This document shows, in pieces, positions 39,390 to 51,216 of a stretch of DNA of 64,000 nucleotides. The stretch is taken from the NCBI GenBank assembly GCA_041398905.1, contig JAWKTV010000007.1, positions 186,001 to 250,000 of the forward strand. Direction: 5' to 3'. This DNA is from JAWKTV01 sp041398905 (GTDB lineage: Bacteria > Planctomycetota > Planctomycetia > Planctomycetales > Planctomycetaceae). The notes beneath the pieces are model-generated. The model worked only from the letters and a program-made list of their open reading frames with translations, searched no databases and had not been told where the DNA came from. Numbering within the stretch: position 1 is the first letter of the stretch; every line of letters begins with the position of its first letter. A program made the translations under genes and the position numbers.

Positions 39390-42177
39390 TCGTCAGGATC
39401 ATGCCGACGTCGACATCGAGTTCGGCCGCGATCGTGACGCTGCCGCCGATGCTGTCGGTGTCGTCGGGAGGTGTGCCATCAGCCAGTCCGGCACGAGTGT
39501 CGATGATGCCGATGAGCGATCCACCCGCGTCCGTTGTGATCGAAACATCACCGCCCAGGCTGTCGTCGGAAATGGTGTTACCGCTGCGGGTGTCGATGGT
39601 CGTGACATCGACATCGGTGTCGGTCTGGATGGTGACGTTCCCCCCCTCACTGCGGTCGGCGTCGCCGCCGCGGCTCTCGATCGTCGTCGCCGTCAAACCA
39701 CCACTCGTGGAGGTGACCTGAATCAAGCCGCCCGCGCTGGTGCCGCCTGCGACCGCGCCGCTGGATTGGAGCGTCGTGACGTCGATGTCCTGTTCGGCCT
39801 GCAGCACGATGTTGCCACCGATGCTATCGCCGCCCGCCGTTCCGGCAGCCGACTGCGAGATGCCACCCGTGATGCCTGCGGTCGCGGACGTGACTCGAAT
39901 CTCACCGCCCAGGCTCGATCCGGTCGCGCTCGTGCCGCCGCGGGCGTCAATGTCATCCACCACGACGGCGAGTTCCGCCAGAATCGTGACATCTCCCGCG
40001 AGGCTATTCCCGGCCGCTTGGCTGGCTCCTCGCGTGTCGATGTCGCCGGCGAGATTGACAGTCCCGGTCGTCGCGGTGATCGAGACCTCTCCCGAGGCGA
40101 GGTTGGCGTTGATTTGAGCGGTCGTCGTGATGAGACCGGCGACCGTGCTCGTCACGTCGGTCTCGGCGAGGATGGTGACGTCTCCGCCCGTCGTCGTTAC
40201 CGCCGCCTCGAGCGCGACATCTCCGCTCATCCCGGTGGCCGTCAGGTCAATGGTTCCACCGGCTCCCGCCGTCACCACCGCCTGCACCAGCAGCGTGCCG
40301 GAGGTCTCCAGTTCGATCAGGCCGTCAACGGTGGTGACCCCGGTCGTGGCGATGAAGCACTCCGCCGCAGAGACGGTGCCGACTGTGAAGCCGCCCGCAT
40401 CGAGGAACTCGACGAGACCGACGTTGGTCGACGCGGCCGCGAACGTTCCGGTCACCTGGTTGGTGAGCGTGTTGAGATCGACATTGCCGGTCGCCCGCAC
40501 GCCCAGGTTGGTCGCGGTGATCGTCCCATTGCCTGACTGGGTGATGTCGCCGTTGTCGGCATGCAGCCGGACGGTGCCGGTCACGCTGATCGCCTCGGTG
40601 ATGTTCAGCCCGGCACCAACGCAAAGCGTAAAGTCATCGCCGGCTGAGATCCCGGTCAGCATCTCAGTGATCGGCGTCTGGTTGGAATTGAAAGTGGCCT
40701 GCTGGACGGTGACCGAGACCGCGCCGATCGCGAGCCCGTCGGCTTCGTCCAGGTGCACGCTCCCAGTGAGCGCGGCGGCGGCCAGGGTGGTGATCTCAGT
40801 CTCGATTGCATTCGTCGTTGTGCCAATCGACTCGGTTCCGTCCGCGTCAGAATCGGCTTCGAGGGCCAGACCGGCCGCCTGCACATTCAGGGAATCGGGA
40901 GTCAGCCCGTCGTTGTTGTCGAGAATGCTCCCCTGGGCCTCGACGTACACGTTGCCCGCGCCAGCGTTGATGAGGCCGAGGCCGATGTGGCCGTCGTTCA
41001 GCGCCCGCAGCAGGACGTCGCCGCCGCCGGAGGTGATGGACGTGCCGTCCGCCATGTTGATGGCCTGCGCGGCTCCGAGATTGGCTGTGCCGTTGGTCGC
41101 CAGCAGGAAGACCGTGCCGGGCGACGTCGTGGAGACGGTGGCGTTCATCGCGAGGGCGATGTCGTCGCCGGCGCTCAAGGTGACGTCGCCGGCGCCGCTT
41201 TCAACGTCGGCGTTGACGATCACATCCCCCGTCGCGCCGCGAGCTTCCAGCAGCACATCCCCCGTGCCGTGCGCCGAGACGCCCGAGTCGTCCGCATCCC
41301 CTTCGTTGACGGTGATTGAGCCGGCGAGCGCGACCACCTTGATCGAGCCGTTGTTGGTCGTGATCAGGTCCGATTGGCCGAAAGTGATCAGCGACGCATT
41401 GCTCCCTCCGAGGTTCACAATGCTGACGGCCGCATCACCCGAATTATCGATCGTCACATCGTCGGCTTCCTGCACATAGATACCGGTGGCGCTTTGAGCC
41501 GCCAGGGTCGACACGGCGGTGTCGATGGCGTGGACGTTGACGGCGGGCGTTCCGTTGAGGGCATCATCCGCGCCGATGCTGCCGTTCCCGGCCACCATCA
41601 AGAGTGCGCCGGCCTGGACGTTGAGGGCCGCTGCATTGGCATCGAGGATGCTGTCGGCGGCAAACATGCTCACGTTGCCGATTCCGGCGTTCACGCTCGC
41701 CAGCAAGATATTCCCGGACCCGGCGGCAAGACCCGCTTCCAGCCGCACATTCCCGCCGCCAGAGGCGATCGACGAACTCGCATTCATTTCCAGACCGGAG
41801 TTCGCATCGGCGCTGTTATTCCCCCCTTGGAGGTAAATCGATCCGCCGCCGGTGGTAATGTCCACATTGGTGCCGAGGATCAGGTCGTCCGGCGCCACGA
41901 CCGAGATCGGGCCGGAGCCGGACGTGACATCCGCGAACAGCCGGACATCCGCCCCGGTCCCGCCGCCGGAGAGTGACACATTCCCTGCCCCCGCCGCGGA
42001 GACGCCGATTCCGTCCGAGTCCGATCCGTCATTGACGGTGATCGTGCCGTTCAGGGCCGCGAGTTTCACATCCCCGCTGGTGGTGGAGGTCAGGTCCGAC
42101 AGGCCGGTGATTGACGAAGTCCCGCCGGAGACTGTGTCCACAGTCACAGCAGCCATTATTGAGGACGAAGATGCCAC
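39390..42177 (-). pseudogene. Giant surface protein, middle fragment 1
   Basis: A 929-residue stretch of the same beta-strand repeats (DVRLFADVTSGSGPISVVAPD, ADSILDANAAALNVQAG, DDVTIDNSGDAAV) in a different frame from the C-terminal fragment. After about 39390 it turns into Arg-rich shadow sequence, while the C-terminal fragment's frame takes over (VDVTTIDTQSSFARF). The upper end joins the next fragment near 42150 (GGIFVLNN | AAVTVDTVSGG). It is best read as part of one continuous gene with single-base breaks at both ends. Confidence 0.65.
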
Positions 42178-44035
42178 CGGTTGACGTTTCCGCGGCCAAG
42201 ATGAGCGAGGCCGATCCGACGGCTGCCTGTGTGGTGATCTGATTCACATTCGCGCCAACCCCGGACGCGGCCCGCAGTAGGACGTTCGTGGCGACGATGT
42301 CCGTCGCGGAGGATCCAGAGCCATCAATGATGCTGCCGGCCGCGTCAAGCCGCACTGTGCCGCCGTTGGAAGTGGTCAGCACACTGTTGATCGTGATGTT
42401 GCTGTCCGCGGGGGCGGCGGCGTCGTTGGCGTGCAGGTTGATATCGCCCGCGATCCCAGCACCCAGGGCGCCTGCGGTGATGTTGTTAACCGTGATGGCC
42501 CCATCAACCGTGTCGATATCGACCCGGCCGCCGTTGGCATCGCCGTTTCCGCCCGTGGTGACGACGTCTCCCAAGAGGAACACAAATCCGCCCGCGTCGA
42601 TGTCCACCGCGCCGGACGCTGCGTTGAGCGCCGTGGCCGACGTGGTGATCGTCCCCGCTGCTGCGCTCGTGACGTTGCGGCCGGCGTTGATGGTCACATT
42701 GCCCGACGCGGCCGAGGTCCCCTGCGTGGTAATCGTGTGGTTGATGGCGATGTCGGCCAGCAGGCCGTTCGCGGTGAGCGCAACGCTGCCGCTGACCGCC
42801 TCCACGCCCGATTGGCCCGCTGCAATCGTGATCGTCCCGTCGGCGACGAGCGTCACGCGGCCGGTGTTCGCGTTCTGGTCGATCCGGTTGACCGTGATTA
42901 CGCCGGCTTCATCGAAGTTGATGTCTCCTGATGTGGAGTTGACGGCGTCGAGCGTGCCGAGGGCGATGTCGATGTCGTTGGCATCGCCGGCGACACCGCT
43001 GCCGATGCCGGTGGCGGCCGAGAGGATGGCGGTCCCGGCGATGATGTTCGCCAGCTCGCCGGCGGTACCGTCGAGGATCGCTCCGTCGTTGTCTGCAAGA
43101 CCGAACTGGTTGCTGTCCGCCGTTACAGTGACGGTTCCCGACGTCAAAGCGCGAGAGAGCGTGACGTTCGTCGTCGCGCGGATGGTGACGGCGCCGTTCA
43201 CGGAGACGAACTCCGTCCCGTCGGCCATGGTCACGTCGGCGTCGGCATGGCCGGCGGCGGGCGTGCCGTCGTTGAAGTTCTCACCCGCGGCGGCCAGGAC
43301 CGCGCCATTGCCCGCGGCCGAGACGAACGTCGTCCCCAGCAGGCTGATGTCGTGGCCGGCGTACAGCGAGACGTTGCCGTTGCCGCCCGTGGCGGTGATG
43401 TCGGCGTTGATCGAGAGGTCGTTGGCCGCCGTGGTTCCTTGCGAGGCAAGCACGATCTGGCCGCCGTCGTTGTTGACGACGGTCTGTACGACCGACAACG
43501 AGCCCGTGGCAATGACCGAAACGTGATCGGCACCGGAGTTGTTGTCGGCCGTGTCGATGAGCTGCACGCCATTGAGGCCGTCGACGCTCGTGATCAGCAG
43601 GTTGCCGATGTTGCGGATGGCGATGTCGCCGGAGTCGGTCTCTGCGGCAAGATTCAGCGTTCCGCCGCCGGCGCCGCTGGTATCGATGTCGTCGGTGGCG
43701 GAGGCGTCGCTGCCGATGCCGGACGCGGCACGCAACGCGATGCTTACGGCCGTGATGTTGGCGGCTTCGTCGGTCGTGCGGTTGTCATCGATTGAGCCGG
43801 CCGACGAGGTGATCGACACCAGGTTGGCGTTCAGGATGCGGCTGAGAAGAATGTCTCCGCTGGCGGTCATCGTCACATCGCCGGTGCCCGCGGCGATGGT
43901 CGACGTGTCGTTCATCGTGATCGTCGTCGCGTCCGAGAAGGTGACGTTGCCGTCGGTATCGCCGCCGGTGGTGTCGAGGTCGACATTGGCGTTGACGTTG
44001 ATTGTTTCGGCGGCGACATCGATATGGCCGATCAC
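42029..44035 (-). pseudogene. Giant surface protein, middle fragment 2
   Basis: Another 600+ residues of the repeat domain (ETINVNANVDLDTTGGD, GTGDVTMTASGDILLSR, LSINADITATGGNGNVSLYA, VTVTADSNQFGLADNDGA), ending in frame near 42150. The upper join is near 44110-44140, where the frame changes again. Composition and motifs match the neighbouring fragments exactly. Confidence 0.65.
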
Positions 44036-44130
44036 CGCACCGCTGCCAAGCGTCAGGTCGACGCTGAGGTTGACGGTGTCCGCCGCTCCGTCGCCGCTGA
44101 TGGTGACTGCGGAGTTGAATCCGCTGCCGA

Positions 44131-44820
44131 CGCCGTGAACGTGATGGTGTCGTCGAGTCGCTGTCGCCGAGGATTTGGAGTTCGACGGTCGGGGCAGTGA
44201 TGAGCAGGTCTTCGAGGGTGCCGTCGAGGTCGATCAGCACGTTGCCCAGGCCGTCGTCAGGTGTCGACGATACGTGGCCCGGCGATGCCGGCGGCGTCGA
44301 TGTCGACGATGACGGTGCCGGCGAGCGAGGTAATGGTGACTGGTTCGAGACCGGTGAAGACGACGTTGGAGACGCCGAGCATGCCGGTGAAAGTGGGGTC
44401 CCGGCCCCGGCCCCGGTGACGTCGTATTCAATGCTAGTGAAGTCGACGATCGTGTCGACCACGCCGCTGGTGACCGTGAGCGAGTCCCCGCCGGGGCTGG
44501 TCGTTTGCGAGCCGCCGTCGTAGGTCAGGTTGATTCCGTTGCCAGCGAGGAAGTCGCCATTGGAGAAGTCGATGGTCAGCGAGTCATCGCCGCCGAGCGT
44601 GTTGACGATGATTTCGCCATTGACAAGCTAGGCGATGGCGACGCGGACGATGACTACAAGGTCCACCTGCACAGCACCGCCGGTAGTAGCAGCGTGTTGC
44701 TGAGGTCGGTGATGACCAATTCGTTCGTGCCGCTGTCGAAGTTGATCGTCAGATCATCGTTGGAAGCAGTGTTGATGTCGGTGATCGTGAGGATGTCGCC
44801 GGTCAGGTCGACACGCAGTT
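44131..44820 (-). repeat. Duplicated ~230-residue module, copy 1
   Basis: Shares long near-identical stretches with 46930-47600, for example GGATTTGGAGTTCGACGGTC (44167 on) and the GCCGCCGTCGTAGGT segment (about 44510). It encodes VELQILGDSD, LIDLDGT and LTYDGG-type strands. Confidence 0.6.
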
Positions 44821-46929
44821 TCGGCAGCAGCTAAACTCAGCACAACATCGTTGCCATCGACGCCGCCGAAAATGGGTGATCTGCAGCGTCTCGCCGTTGA
44901 ACGTGAGCGTGTCCCCCTCGGCAAGCCCGTTGAACTCGCCGATGATCGCGTCGGTGCGTCGTTGTTGACGATCACGAAGCTGTCACCGAAGACCGGAGTA
45001 TGGCCGCCGGACAGCACAAGGTCGACACCGGTCAGATCGTCCACCATGCCAACGACATCGAGCTGCGTGTAGTGCGGTGTCGACTGGTGCCGTTGATGGT
45101 GATGGCGGGGTCGCTGCCGGGTGAAGTGTCCCCGTCGCGCTGGAATCGACTTCCCGGTGCCAGCGGCCAGGGGGTTGTACAGCGGCTGGCGATGCACCGG
45201 GGTCGAGCAACAGGTCGCCACCAGCGGTGTTGATGCTGCAGGCCGAGGTTGTTCTCCGAAGATGACGTGGCCGCTCGACACGAGCTGCACATTTGTTTGT
45301 GCCGTGCGACTGATGGCGTTCGTGACCGTGATTGTGCCTGCCGCTGCGTCACCGATGACGAGGTGTTCAGCGGTGACGCAGCACGGTCGAGTTCGGCGTC
45401 GGTGAAGGCCGAGCGTCAGTGGGCTGCCGGAGAGATATCGGCCCCACCGAGGTCAATCTCCGGCCCGGCGGTGCGGCTGGACGATGGTCGTCGTCCCTGA
45501 ACCGGAATCGACGATCGTGCCGGAGACCGCCGTAATGTCCAGACTGTCGGCGATGATCGCGATTTCGGCGTTGCCTGCGGAGGCGATGCTCACCACGCGC
45601 TGGCACGCAGCCGCACTGTTCGGCGTCCCCGTGCCGGTGACGGTGATTTCGCCGCCGCTAGACGTAATCTGCTGATTGGCGTTGAGCAACAAGACGCCGT
45701 AATTTCCGGTCCCGGTCCCGGCGGCGTTCCTCACGGTGCCGGTGACGTCGACGGGAGTCCCCGCTCCCCGCCGAAATCTCTCCGCCGGCGACGACGTAGG
45801 CACCAAAGTTATTGGAGGATGTCCCGTTGCCGCCGCCGGTGCCGTCAACGGTCACGCTGCCGCCGCTGGAGGTCACCCGGGCATCGACACCCACGAACAC
45901 GCCATAGTTACCGTTTCCGGACGTCGTTCCCCCTCGCCCGTGATACTCACGAGGCCGAGTCCACCAGCCTGAACCAGAGTGTTCGCCATGCACATAGGCG
46001 CCGACATGCCCCCGAGGAAAGGACGTTCCCGTGCCGCCGCCGTAACCTTCAATCGTGATGTTCCCCGTTCGTGGTGAGAACCCGCAGGCCTTCGCGGATA
46101 TAGGTACCGATCGTGTCCCGCACCGGTGCCCGCGCCCGCCGGTGCCGATGAACTCGATGTCGCCGGAGCCGAGTGTCTGAATCGTGGAGGGCTGTGCAAC
46201 GAAGACGCCGTAGGCAGACCCGACGGAAGTCGTGGCCCCTGTGCCTTCCACGTATGTACGTCGCCAGTGCCTGTTGTCGAGATGGTCGAGCCTCCCCAGA
46301 CTCGGACGCCCGGCATCCACGTCGTCGTCATTCCGCTTGCCTTCGAGACGGATGCCGCCATCCCCCGCGGACAGATTCGCGGCCCCACCGACGGCGGCGT
46401 TGTTTCCACCAACGTCGATCGACAGATTCGCGTCGAGGCTCAAGCCCGCCGTGGCATCCACACTGATGTGATTGCCCTGATTCACAAAGATGCGGCCGCC
46501 GGTGGTCACGCTCAGGTTGGTGGCGTCGGTCCGTGAGATCGCCGACGACACCGGCCGACGGTCCCCACTGGCGGTGTTTCCGATTTGCAATAAGCCAGCC
46601 GTGATGCGATCGAGTTCGGCGTCGGTGAGACCAAGCTGCGGTACCACTATCCCGGCGGCCGCCGAGGTTGATCGGCCGGCGGTCTGCTGGCGAAGGGTGA
46701 CGGTGGCAGAACTGCCGATGGTGGAAGTGGCGTTGATCGCCATCTGATCGGCCGCGGTGAACGTGATCGCCCCGCTGCCGCTGGTGAGCAGGTCGGCGTT
46801 TGCAGTTACGTTGAAGCTCCGCAGTGGCCGACGAGTTCCCCGCTGCGAAGGTCACGTCGCCGGTGAAGTTGATTGTCATTGCCCCAGCGGCCAGTGATGG
46901 TGATGGACGCAAACCCGGTGGGCAGTGCC

Positions 46930-47600
46930 TACGATCGTAATCGTGTCGTCCGAGTCGCTGTCGCCGAGGATTTGGAGTTCGACGGTCAGGGCGGTGATGG
47001 CAGGTCTTCGAGGTGCCGTCGAGGTCGATAAGGATGTTGCCGGACCCGGCGTCGGAGATGTTGATCGTCCGCGGCCCGGCGATGATGAATTTGCCTGCGG
47101 CGTCGACATCGATGATGACGGTGCCGGCCATCGACGTGATGGTGACCGGTTCGAGGCCGGTGAAGCGACGACCGTGGTGCCGTTGAACGCCAGCGACCCG
47201 GCCCCGGCTCCGGAGACGTTGTACTGGATGGAAGTGTAAGTCCCGCCAGTGACAGTCAGCTCATCGCCGGCGGGGAGGTCGTCTGCGTACCGCCGTCGTA
47301 GGTGAGGGTGATGTTGTTGGCGAGGAGGGCGTCGACGAGTGTGGAGTCGAGTTCGAGGGCGTCGTCGCCGGCAGGGTGTTGACGAGGATCTGTGCTCCCG
47401 CGAGGTCGGCGATGAGGACGGCGATGGTGTTGGGGTCTACTTGTGTGGTCCCCGCGCCGGCCTGGAGGGTGGCGTCGGAGATGAGCAGCCGGGTGGCGTC
47501 CCTTCGGATCGACGCGAATGAAGAGTTCGTCGTCGGAGTTGGCCCCGTTGGCGTCGGTGATGGTGAGGACATTGCCTGTGCGGTCGACGGTGGTTTCGGT
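46930..47600 (-). repeat. Duplicated ~230-residue module, copy 2
   Basis: Second copy of the 44131-44820 module, about 2.8 kb away. It starts at the shared GTCGCTGTCGCCGAGGATTT and runs through CCGCCGTCGTAGGT to the GGTGATGGTGAGGAC region. The copies differ by substitutions and small indels. Confidence 0.6.
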
Positions 47601-47689
47601 GACGTTGAACGCCTGGGGCGCGACTCTTGACACACTTCGTCGAGGAAGCGACCGAAGACGTTGTTGTTCACATCGTCGAGAATAACGAC

Positions 47690-49830
47690 TTACCTGCAGA
47701 TTTGTGTTCGCCGCCAGTCCAACCAAACTGTTGGCTGCGGAGACCAAGCCAGTGGTGCCGACGGTGCCGTCCCCGACGGTCACCGCCCCCGCATCGGTCG
47801 CCGTCCCGTTGTCCCGAAGTTGCTCCGGACGACGTAGTTCCCGTTCGTGAGGGCGACGACGCCACCGTTTCCGACTTGGTCGGAAGTCTGGGTGCCGACG
47901 AGGCTGTTGTTGGCGTCGACCGCTCCGCTGACCCCCGCCGTGCCGCTCCCCAGGTGACCGCCCCCGCATCGACCACCGCCCCGTTGTCCCAGTTCGCGCT
48001 CCGGACCACGTAGTTCCCGTTCGTGAGGGCGACGACGCCAAGAAGTTTCCGACTTGGTCGGAAGTCTGGGTGCCGACGAGGCTGTTGGTGGCGTCGACCG
48101 CTCCGCTGATCCCCGCCGTGCCGCTCCCAGGTGACCGCCCCCGCATCGACCACCGCCCCGTTGTCCCAGTTACGGCTCACGACGACGTAGTTCCGTTCGT
48201 GAGGGCGACGACGCCACCGTTTCCGACTTGGTCGGAAGTCTGGGTGCCGACGAGGCTGTTGGTGGCGTCGACGCCGCTCCGCTGACCCCCGCCGTGCCGC
48301 TCCCCAGGTGACCGCCCCCGCATCGACCACCCGTTGTCCCAGTTCGCGCTCCGCACGACGTGAGTTCCCGTTCGTGAGGGCGACGACATAAAGTTTCCGA
48401 CTTGGTCGAAATTCTGGGCAAACGAGGCTGTTGGTGGCGTCGACCGCTCCGCTGATCCCCGCCGCGTGCACCGCTCCCAGGTGACCGCCCCCGCGTTGGT
48501 CGCCGTCGTTGCTCCAGTTCGCGGCTCAGGACGACGTAGTTCCCGTTCGTGAGGGCGACGACACCGTTTCCAACGTTGTCGTTATTCTGGGTGCCGACGA
48601 GGCTGTTGGTGGCGTCGACCGCTCCGCTGACCCCCGCCGTGCCGCTCCCCAGGTGACCGCCCCCGCACATCGACCACCGCCCCGTTGTCCCAGTTACGGC
48701 TCACGACGACGTAGTTCCCGTTCGTGAGGGCGACGACGCCAAAGTTTCCGACTTGGTCGGAAGTCTGGGTGCCGACGAGGCTGTTGGTGGCGTCGACCGC
48801 TCCGCTGACCCCCGCCGTGCCGCTCCCCCAGGTGACCGCCCCCGCGTTGGTCGCCGTCCCGTTGTCCCAGGCCGTGCTCCGGACGACGTAGTTCCCGTTC
48901 GTGAGGGCGACGACGCCACCGTTTCCGACTTGGTCGGAAGTCTGGGTGCCGACGAGGCTGTTGGTGGCGTCGACCGCTCCATGATCCCCACCATTGCCCG
49001 CTCCCAGGTGACCGCCCCCGCATCGGTCGCCGCCCCGTTGTCCCAAGAAGTTGCTCCGGACGACGTGGTTCCCATTCGTGAGGGCGACGACGCCACCGTT
49101 TCCGACTTGGTCCCGGAAGTCAGGTGCCGACGAGGCTGTTGGTGGCGTCGACTTCGCCGCTCCGCTGACCCCGCCGTGCCGCTCCCCCAGGTGACCACGC
49201 CCCGCATCGACCACCGCCCCGTTGTCCCAGTTACGGCTCACGACGACGTAGTTCCGTTCGTGAGGGCGACGACGCCAAAGTTTCCGACTTGGTCGGAAGT
49301 CTGGGTGCCGACGAGGCTGTTGGTGGCGTCGACCGCTCCGCTGACCCCCGCCGTGCCGCTCCCCCCAGGTGACCGCCCCGCGTCGACCACCGCCCCGTTG
49401 TCCCAGTTTCGCGCTCCGCACGACGTAGTTCCCGTTCGTGAGGGAGCCTGCGACGACACCGTTTCCAACGTTGTCGTTATTCTGGGTGCCGACGAGGCTG
49501 TTGGTCGCGTCGACCACTCCGCTGACCCCCCGCCGTGCCGCTCCCCCAGGTGACCCGCCCCGTGACCACCGCCCCGTTGTCCCAGTTACGGCTCACGACG
49601 ACGTAGTTCCCGTTCGTGAGGGCGACGACGCCACCGTTTCCGACTTGGTCGGAAGTCACAGGTGCCGACGAGGCTGTTGGTGGCGCCGACCGCTCCGCTG
49701 ACCCCCGCCGTGCCGCTCCCCCAGGTGACCGCCCCGCATCGACCACCGCCCCGTTGTCCCAGTTGCGATACGACGACGCGTAGTTTCCGTTCGTGAGGGC
49801 GACGACGCCCCCCGCTGCCAATGTTGTCGT
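47690..49830 (-). repeat. Twelve ~177-bp tandem repeats (59-residue unit, DUF5650-like)
   Basis: Twelve copies within the giant gene. Unit, read on the minus strand: NWDNGAVVDAGAVTWGSGTA, then GVSGAVDATNSLVGTQTSDQ, then VGNGGVVALTNGNYVVRS. The landmark GTTCGTGAGG (or variant) falls at 47843, 48019, 48195, 48370, 48545, 48720, 48897, 49074, 49256, 49434, 49612 and 49789. The spacings are 176, 176, 175, 175, 175, 177, 177, 182, 178, 178 and 177 bp. Only three equal the in-frame 177, so the frame breaks in most copies although the protein motif survives in all. I recall this LTNGNYVV/WDNG repeat as a domain of unknown function in bacterial surface proteins (possibly DUF5650). Confidence 0.85.
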
Positions 49831-50869
49831 TCGCGGAACTTCCGTGAGCGTACTGATCAAGCGCCGGTCGATCCGTCGAACGAACGGCCCCGGCGTCGGC
49901 GCCCCCGCATCGTCGAAGGGGAAGTGATAACGACGTTGCCCGTACTGAGCACGGTGACGCTGGCACCAAACTGATTCCCGGCATTCGGGTTGGGGTCTAC
50001 GAACTCGGGAAGCTGAACGTCGACGCGTAGCTCGTCTGTGTCGCCAGCGTGAAGGCGACTCCGGTCTCTACGTCACCTTGCTCAACTTCCAAGTCCCAGT
50101 CGCCGCCGAGAAGCTGGCGCCCGGTGAGTCTTCGCTGGCGGCGATGTCGGCACCGGTCAGGGGTGCTGAGTCTTTGCAGGAACTCGCCGCCGCGGGCACC
50201 TTCTCCGACTTCACAGCCGTACAGCAGAATGTCGCCGTCGGACGTGAGGTGGCTGCCGATTGCGAAAGCTGATCGCTGAACGCTGACAACTCGTCCGCCG
50301 TGATCTCGCCGCTGCCCAGCAGCAGCGATCCACTTTCGCCGTGGGAGACGATGTGAATGGCGGTGAGTTGAGCGCTGCAGTATTGGGGCTGAGCGGGCTG
50401 GCCCGGTGATGCGATCGCAGGGGTTGGGCTTGCTCCAGAATGTTCTGGTTGAGACAAGCCGTCGGTGGATTGATCGATAACGAATACAGCCACGCCGTCG
50501 CGGGCGCGTTGGCCAATTCCCGCCAGTCGGCGACGCGGCTGTCGATGCGAACAGGACTTCGGTCGCGGGGAACTGGGTCTGCGCAGCATCAAGCTGGGCG
50601 GCATTGAACTGAGCGACGGCGGACTGCGTGGCGTGGTACTGAGCGGCGGCGGACCGAGCAGCGGCAGCCGACGAGCCGGAATCGAAGGCGGCGGCTTCGC
50701 TGGCGAGAGGCCCCAGCAGTGCGGCGGCGACGTCGGCGTTGAGAACGCGGCGTTCCTCGAGCTGCCGCACCCAGATGCGACGCCATCCGCTCGCGGGCAG
50801 GTCGTGAGGCGTGTGCGGCTCAATTCCTGTAAGCAATGCCGGCTTCCGTAACTTGTCCAGCAGGCCCAT
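49831..50869 (-). pseudogene. Giant surface protein, N-terminal part with DUF4347 domain
   Basis: The start is probably the Met at 50869 (MGLLDKLRKPALLTGIEPH). Near residue 30 is WVRQLEERRVLNADVAAALL, the LEERRVLNA-type motif found at the N-terminus of many large planctomycete surface proteins. An Ala/Gln-rich stretch follows, then a DUF4347 domain: EVLFAST, AIHIVSHGESGSLLLGSGEI, GDILLYGCEVGEGA, LTGADIAASED, GGDWDLEVEQGDVETGVAF. DUF4347 is typical of giant repeat proteins and its role is unknown. These pieces alternate between frames, with at least four breaks in 700 bp, yet each family stretch is intact. The gene continues into the twelve-repeat array. Confidence 0.7.
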
Positions 50870-51216
50870 AAGTTGGACTCCGGCAGAAGACGCTGGAGGC
50901 AGGACTGCCCGGGCGTCTGGCAGCATGTGGCGCCAGGCCTTCCCTGTGCGCAGTCCCACAATGGTAAGTCTTCGGTTAGGCGGCGTGCAAACAGAAAGTG
51001 CGAAAAAACGAACACACCCGGGGATTACGGGAAGGCTGGGATAGCTGATGTGACTCTACCGGGTTACCAGGGCTCTTACTCAGGACCAGCTTGGCAGGCG
51101 GGGATGGATTGTGCGGGCGGTTGCGTCGATGAAGGGGAACGGGATCGTCCGGCTGGAGGCCGGTCAGCTGCTGCGACGTCCGGCCGAGTGCTCCGGGCCG
51201 GGAAGTGAGGAGCGGA
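50870..51216. other. Divergent intergenic region
   Basis: About 350 bp between the giant gene (minus) and the secreted-protein gene (plus). It should hold both promoters; none is clear. No RNA gene is recognised. Confidence 0.35.

Larger units (their letters stand above)
44036..47640 (-). pseudogene. Giant surface protein, heavily frame-broken segment with a duplicated module
   Basis: The repeat pattern continues (VELQILGDSD, GNVLIDLDGT, DFTSIEYDVTGAGAG, TIVDSGSGTTTIV, VTVDGTGGGNGTSSNNFG), but the frame changes every 100-400 bp and no open frame longer than about 360 residues remains. A module of about 670-690 bp occurs twice, at ~44131-44820 and ~46930-47600, encoding the same succession of strands. 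All pieces are minus strand and collinear with the intact parts, so this is one gene read through many indels or in decay. Confidence 0.55.

Noticed and set aside
47690..49830. Tandem repeats considered as a CRISPR array
   Set aside because: The units are ~177 bp with no short repeat/unique spacer alternation and encode a conserved 59-residue protein motif.
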